A stretch of DNA of 9,824 bases from Rikenellaceae bacterium (GTDB taxonomy: Bacteria > Bacteroidota > Bacteroidia > Bacteroidales > Rikenellaceae), in contig JAJBVQ010000217.1 of NCBI GenBank assembly GCA_020859745.1, positions 1-9,824 of the forward strand, read 5' to 3'. The position numbers were made by a program, and so were the translations under genes. Below the pieces are notes generated by a model. It was not told the DNA's origin, made no database searches, and saw nothing but the letters and a program-made list of their open reading frames with translations. Positions 6,230-9,824 of this stretch are shown here, one piece after another; the first letter of the stretch is position 1, and every line of letters begins with the position of its first letter.

Positions 6230-7501
6230 TTATTCCGCGATCAGGTCCTGTTTGCGGATGCGGCTGCCCAGCAGCGCATAGTAGAGCAGGTAGGCTTCGC
6301 CGATGATGACGATGATCCAGGTAGCCGACCACGATCCGGTCGCATCGGCGATCATGCCTTGCAGCAGGGGCATCACGCCGCCGCCCAGCACGCCGATCAT
6401 CAGGGCGCCCGACCCTGCCGAGGTATATTTGCCCAGTCCTTTCACCGCCAGCGCGAAAGTCGAAGGCCACATCACCGAGTGGAACAAACCCACCGCCACC
6501 AACAGCCACAGGCAGTCGGTCAGCATGGCGCCGATCACCAGCAAGCCGGCTGCAATAGAGGTGACGATCAGCTGGGTGCGCGCCGGCACTTTACTGATGG
6601 CCGAGCCGATCAGACGTCCCACGAGCATCCCGCCCCAGTAGAGCGAACCCATCGTAGCCGCCAGTTCGAGCCAGTTGGCTTCGGCCTTGGCGTTCATGAC
6701 CAGGTTGGCCCCCACACAGACCTCGACGCCCACATAGATGAAGATCGCCACAACCCCCAGGGTCAGGTGGCGGAATGACCAGATGCTGCGTTCGAGCTTC
6801 TCGCCGCCTTCGGCCGTCGTATTGGCGATATTCGGCAACTGCAACTTAGTGATAATGAACGCCACCAGCAGGATCACCACGATAAAGGCGATGAACGGCA
6901 CGATCAGGTTGTCCAGGGTAACCACCGTCGCCCCGCCGAAAATAATCCCGCCCACGAAGAACGGCGCCAGCGTGGTACCGATCGAGTTGGACGAACCCCC
7001 GATGTTCTGGCGTTGCACGTCACTCGTGCCTTTCACTTTACAAGCGATCAGGTAAGGGTTGATCACCACCTGCATGATGGTCACGCCCGCACCCACGACA
7101 TAAGCCCCGATCAGGAACAGGAAATAGGCGTACGGAATCGAAGATTCCCCGAAACTGATAGCGGCCCCGTCCGAGTATTTCTGGAGCAGCACCGACGCTT
7201 CGAAGATGGCGCAGCCGGCGGCCACCACGAACAGCGCGCGCACCATGGTGTTCTTATACCCGTGTTTGTTCACCAGCCGGGCGCCGATGCCCCCGGTCAG
7301 CGGGTAGGAGAGGAACCACGCGAAGGTCACCATCACGGCCAGCGTGTTCTGGATACCCCCCACGTTGCTGAGCAATGCGCCCTGCAGCGGGCTCTGGAAC
7401 TGTTGGTTCACTACGGTCAGGAACCCCACGATGAAGAACAGGAAGACCATCGTGATAAACGGCCCCGTGTAGCTGATTTGGTTTTGTTGATTGTTAGTCA
7501 T
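6230..7501 (-). CDS. Sugar MFS permease, glucose/galactose (FucP/GluP) type
   Basis: This 423-residue inner-membrane protein belongs to the FucP/GluP sugar:H+ symporter group of the major facilitator superfamily. About twelve hydrophobic segments are visible, from about 14-34 to about 393-412. Family features include YVGVEVCVGANLVMN at 256-270 in the seventh helix and the run MWPSTFALAVKGLGKYTSAG at 344-363, followed by GVLGGGVMP at 370-378, which correspond to known FucP/GluP motifs. The first-helix region (VNQQFQSPLQG, 31-41) differs from the common Bacteroides GluP sequence, so the exact sugar cannot be read from the sequence. Between galM and galK, galactose is the likely main substrate, with glucose possible. 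Gaps to its neighbours are 41 and 27 bases, which supports one operon. Confidence 0.92.
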   Translation of the reverse strand: MTNNQQNQISYTGPFITMVFLFFIVGFLTVVNQQFQSPLQGALLSNVGGIQNTLAVMVTFAWFLSYPLTGGIGARLVNKHGYKNTMVRALFVVAAGCAIFEASVLLQKYSDGAAISFGESSIPYAYFLFLIGAYVVGAGVTIMQVVINPYLIACKVKGTSDVQRQNIGGSSNSIGTTLAPFFVGGIIFGGATVVTLDNLIVPFIAFIVVILLVAFIITKLQLPNIANTTAEGGEKLERSIWSFRHLTLGVVAIFIYVGVEVCVGANLVMNAKAEANWLELAATMGSLYWGGMLVGRLIGSAISKVPARTQLIVTSIAAGLLVIGAMLTDCLWLLVAVGLFHSVMWPSTFALAVKGLGKYTSAGSGALMIGVLGGGVMPLLQGMIADATGSWSATWIIVIIGEAYLLYYALLGSRIRKQDLIAE

Positions 7502-7542
7502 AACGATTGTTTGGGTTATTGTTTATTCAGTTGTTTAATGGA

Positions 7543-8637
7543 TTATCTGGTTCCGAATTCGTAGGCGATATGCTGCTCATAGGTTTCCCCCGGCCGCAGA
7601 ACAACGGATGGGAAATCCCCCCGATTAGGACTGTCCGGAAACGCCTGGCACTCCATGGCCACCCCGTCCCGGTCCGAATAGAAATAGCCCTCGGTTTTGG
7701 ACTCCGGACAGCCGCCCAGCCAGTTCCCCGTATAGATCTGGATCCCCGGCTGCGTAGTCGAAACCTTCACGAACCGGCCCGACTCTTCCGAGCACAGCTC
7801 GGCCACCGTCCCGTCCGCCGCGCCCGGGTCGATCACCCAGCAATGATCATACCCTTTCCCCCAGATAAGCTGCTGGAACGGCTCGTCGATACGCGCCCCC
7901 AATGTAGTCGGAGTACGGAAATCCATCGGCGTCCCCTCCACAGTTGCCGGCGCCTGCGGCGCGGCCAAAGGTATCGCCGTTTCATCGGTCGGAAGGTATT
8001 GCGCAGCCTTCACAATCAGGGAATGCCCCAATACGGAACCCGAATCGTGCCCGTTGAGGTTGAAATAGACGTGATTGGTCAGGTTGACGATGGTAGGATC
8101 TGAGGTGTCCCCATCCAGACGCGCATAATAGGTGATCTCCAGTTTATTGTCATCGTCCCAGTCGAAGCACGCCTCCACATACAACGCCTCCGGATACCCC
8201 TCCTCGCCGTCGGCGGAGTGGTAGCCGAACACCACGCGGTCCCCTTCGACACGCCCCTCCCACAATCTATTGGCGAACCCCGTCGGCCCCCCATGCAGGT
8301 GGTTCGGCCCGTTGTTCACCGCCAGGCGGTACTCCTTCCCATCCAATGTAAATTTGCCTTTGGCGATCCGGTTGGCATAGCGTCCCACGCTCTTGCCCAT
8401 GGCCGGCCCGTCGGCGATATAGGATTGCCATTTGCCGTACCCCAGCACCACGTCGGCCATCTTGCCCATGCGGTCCGGCACCGTTATCCCCACAATGGAA
8501 GCGCCGTAATTCGTGAGCTGTACCGTAGCGCCGTTGGCGTTGGTCATCGTATAGAGGATGACAGGCTCGCCGCCGCCCGCAGTTCCTGTCGGGGATTCCG
8601 GCGTGAAACCCCACACTTGTTGGGTGATCTCGTTCAT
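7543..8637 (-). CDS. galM: Aldose 1-epimerase (mutarotase)
   Basis: This 364-residue enzyme interconverts the beta and alpha anomers of galactose and glucose, giving galactokinase its alpha substrate. Family motifs appear in order: GRYANRI (85-91), NHLHGG (112-117, catalytic H115), NLTNHVYFNL (185-194, catalytic H189), GYDHCW (262-267, with D264 in the sugar site), TQPGIQIYTGNW (295-306) and the catalytic glutamate E329 in ECQAFPDSPN. No signal peptide or lipobox precedes the domain, so this is the cytosolic form rather than an exported mutarotase. It starts 49 bases after the nucleotidyltransferase stop and ends 41 bases before the permease start, consistent with cotranscription. Confidence 0.96.
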   Translation of the reverse strand: MNEITQQVWGFTPESPTGTAGGGEPVILYTMTNANGATVQLTNYGASIVGITVPDRMGKMADVVLGYGKWQSYIADGPAMGKSVGRYANRIAKGKFTLDGKEYRLAVNNGPNHLHGGPTGFANRLWEGRVEGDRVVFGYHSADGEEGYPEALYVEACFDWDDDNKLEITYYARLDGDTSDPTIVNLTNHVYFNLNGHDSGSVLGHSLIVKAAQYLPTDETAIPLAAPQAPATVEGTPMDFRTPTTLGARIDEPFQQLIWGKGYDHCWVIDPGAADGTVAELCSEESGRFVKVSTTQPGIQIYTGNWLGGCPESKTEGYFYSDRDGVAMECQAFPDSPNRGDFPSVVLRPGETYEQHIAYEFGTR

Positions 8638-8686
8638 AAAAGTCGGTTTTGGGTCGTGATTTCGGATGATTATGGTGCGGGAAAGA

Positions 8687-9601
8687 CTATTTCCCCCACA
8701 GCGATTGCGGATACACCCCGGCCTGAATCAAGTCCAGCACTTTCTGCACCGTTCCCGGTCGGTCTTCCTTGTAGGTCACCCCGAACCAGTCGCTGGTGGT
8801 GTGCAGCACCTTCAGTTTGGCGTCCCCGTGTTCCACCAGCCGGTTGACCAGCAGCGGGATAAAGTATTCCGCTTTAAGATTCCCCTCCGAGTCCTTCAGG
8901 AATTGCTTGAAGAATTCCGTCGAATGGCGGAAGTAGTCCGGCGTGAAGCCGAACAGGTTCATCGACACCGGGGTATCCTCAGCCAGCGGATGCACGCCGT
9001 CGGCTTCGATATAAACAATCTTGCCGTTCCGGCGTTCTATTTTGGTGCGCTCCACGATGGATTCCAGATAACCGTCCTTATTGATGGTGCAGACTCCGCG
9101 CGAAACGGTGCCGTTCTCCGACAAGGTTTTCGACACCTCATAACCGACCATGGCATATTCCCCCGCCGATCCGTCCGGCAGCGCCGCCAGGTATTTCCCC
9201 ATCTGTGCAATGGCATCCTGACCGTAGAAGTCGTCGGCGTTAATGACCGCGAACGGTTCGCCTATGACCGCCGCGCCCATCATCAGGGCATGATTCGTCC
9301 CCCACGGCTTTTCGCGCCCTTCCGGCACGGTATAGCCCACCGGCAAAGCGGAATCGAGTTCCTGGAAAACATACTCCACCTCGATCTTATGCCCGAACCG
9401 CTCGGGGCTGAAAACCTCCTTGAACTCGGCGCCGAAGCTGCTGCGGATCACGAAAACGACTTTGCCGAACCCTGCGCGGATGGCGTCGTATATGGAGTAG
9501 TCGATAATGGCCTCCTTATTGGGCCCGATGCCGTCCATCTGTTTGAGCGATCCGTAACGCGAGCCCATCCCAGCCGCCAGTACCAAAAGTGTCGGTTTCA
9601 T
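8687..9601 (-). CDS. Sugar-phosphate nucleotidyltransferase, first gene of the gal operon
   Basis: This 304-residue cytosolic protein of the NTP_transferase family (PF00483, GT-A-like fold) should join a sugar-1-phosphate to a nucleotide, releasing pyrophosphate. The N-terminal nucleotide loop is LAAGMGSRYGSLKQ (8-21), with K29 a candidate for the usual PK lysine. WGTNHALMMGA (100-110) contacts the base in relatives, and NADDFYG (121-127) supplies the metal-binding aspartates. SMNLFGFTPDYF (213-224) and YFIPLLVNRLV (246-256) are further family-like segments. It is longer than MurU-like enzymes (about 220 residues) and differs from RmlA and GalU in the first loop. As promoter-proximal gene of a galactose operon without galT, it may act on galactose-1-phosphate or glucose-1-phosphate with UTP; the substrate is inferred from context only. 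AAGGAAAG just before the ATG is the clearest ribosome binding site in the operon. Confidence 0.88.
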   Translation of the reverse strand: MKPTLLVLAAGMGSRYGSLKQMDGIGPNKEAIIDYSIYDAIRAGFGKVVFVIRSSFGAEFKEVFSPERFGHKIEVEYVFQELDSALPVGYTVPEGREKPWGTNHALMMGAAVIGEPFAVINADDFYGQDAIAQMGKYLAALPDGSAGEYAMVGYEVSKTLSENGTVSRGVCTINKDGYLESIVERTKIERRNGKIVYIEADGVHPLAEDTPVSMNLFGFTPDYFRHSTEFFKQFLKDSEGNLKAEYFIPLLVNRLVEHGDAKLKVLHTTSDWFGVTYKEDRPGTVQKVLDLIQAGVYPQSLWGK

Positions 9602-9639
9602 ATCTTTCCTTTGTTTTTGTTGTCGTTGGTTTTACAATA

Positions 9640-9671
9640 CAAATATACTATTTCCTGAAAATTATCCCACA
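9640..9671 (-). promoter_or_regulatory. Promoter of the galactose operon
   Basis: On the minus strand the -7 box TATATTTG (9647-9640) matches TAnnTTTG fully. The -33 box is weak: TGTG (9671-9668) at a 20-base spacing. The inferred start near 9635 gives a leader of about 34 bases ending in AAAGGAAAGAT before the ATG at 9601. A weak -33 with a perfect -7 fits a regulated promoter. An inverted repeat AAATA-TAC-TATTT (9641-9653) covers the -7 box and TTTC-CT-GAAA (9651-9660) fills the spacer; either could be an operator, but both are short and AT-rich. Confidence 0.6.
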
Positions 9672-9690
9672 CCCCGCCCGCTTTTATCGT

Positions 9691-9824
9691 TTCGTTTTAT
9701 CATTACTTCCCGGAGGGTACTGTTCCCTTCCTCTTTGTGAACAAAAAGGCCATGTTATGGCTTTCCGGACTGTAACTACCCGTTTTGGCGGCGAGCGTAG
9801 CGAGCCGCGCAGGCCGGAGCCACC
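9691..9824. repeat. Second, diverged copy of the palindromic element, cut by the window edge
   Basis: Read on the plus strand this matches the right half of the 4767-5040 element read on the minus strand. TTCGTTTTATC (9691-9701) corresponds to the terminal repeat, and GGAGGGTACTGTTC (9712-9725) is identical to the reverse complement of 5005-5018. The next hairpin, CCTCTTTGT-GA-ACAAAAAGG (9730-9749, 8 of 9 pairs), has the same position and GA loop but different stem bases. TTTGGCG (9784-9790) then leads into a GC-rich inverted repeat, GCGGC ... GCCGC (9789-9809 region), as at the centre of the first copy. The other half must lie beyond 9824. This copy is upstream of the gal promoter rather than between known convergent genes. 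Confidence 0.6.

Noticed and set aside
8666..9658. Open frame of 330 codons on the plus strand opposite the nucleotidyltransferase
   Set aside because: It is antisense to a protein with clear family motifs and runs through the gal promoter; there is no independent support.

Overview
The window looks like a GC-rich chromosomal segment from a gut member of the Bacteroidales, most likely Alistipes or a close relative; that genus is an inference. The grounds are Bacteroidota-type promoters (TTTG, then 19-20 bases, then TAnnTTTG) at several genes, a Bacteroidales-type galactose gene set (galM, sugar MFS permease, galK), little use of Shine-Dalgarno sites, and a conserved-looking coiled-coil membrane protein.

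Layout. Positions 1-61 hold the 5' part of a tRNA-Asn gene (minus strand) with a perfect promoter at 112-142 and phased A-tracts behind it. dusB (196-1218, minus) has its own near-leaderless promoter, which abuts the terminator of the next gene. A single-pass coiled-coil membrane protein (1335-2252, minus) is divergent from a ROK-family transcriptional regulator (2637-3869, plus), with a 384-base regulatory gap between them. An unrecognised four-helix membrane protein (3923-4756, plus) follows the regulator.

Positions 4767-5040 between convergent genes contain no gene. They form a 274-base imperfect palindrome with 19-base near-perfect terminal inverted repeats, an 11-bp GA-loop hairpin near each end and a large central stem. 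A second, diverged copy begins at about 9691 and runs off the window.

From 9601 down to 5048 (minus) lies a four-gene galactose operon: nucleotidyltransferase, galM, sugar/H+ symporter and galK. The inferred flow is import by the permease, anomer conversion by GalM and phosphorylation by GalK to galactose-1-phosphate. No galT or galE is present. The nucleotidyltransferase is the natural candidate for making UDP-galactose directly or for feeding UDP-glucose to a GalT encoded elsewhere. The ROK regulator is a plausible but unproven controller of the operon.

The most unusual features are the palindromic repeat family and the nucleotidyltransferase-led galactose operon. The rest is ordinary Bacteroidales gene content.
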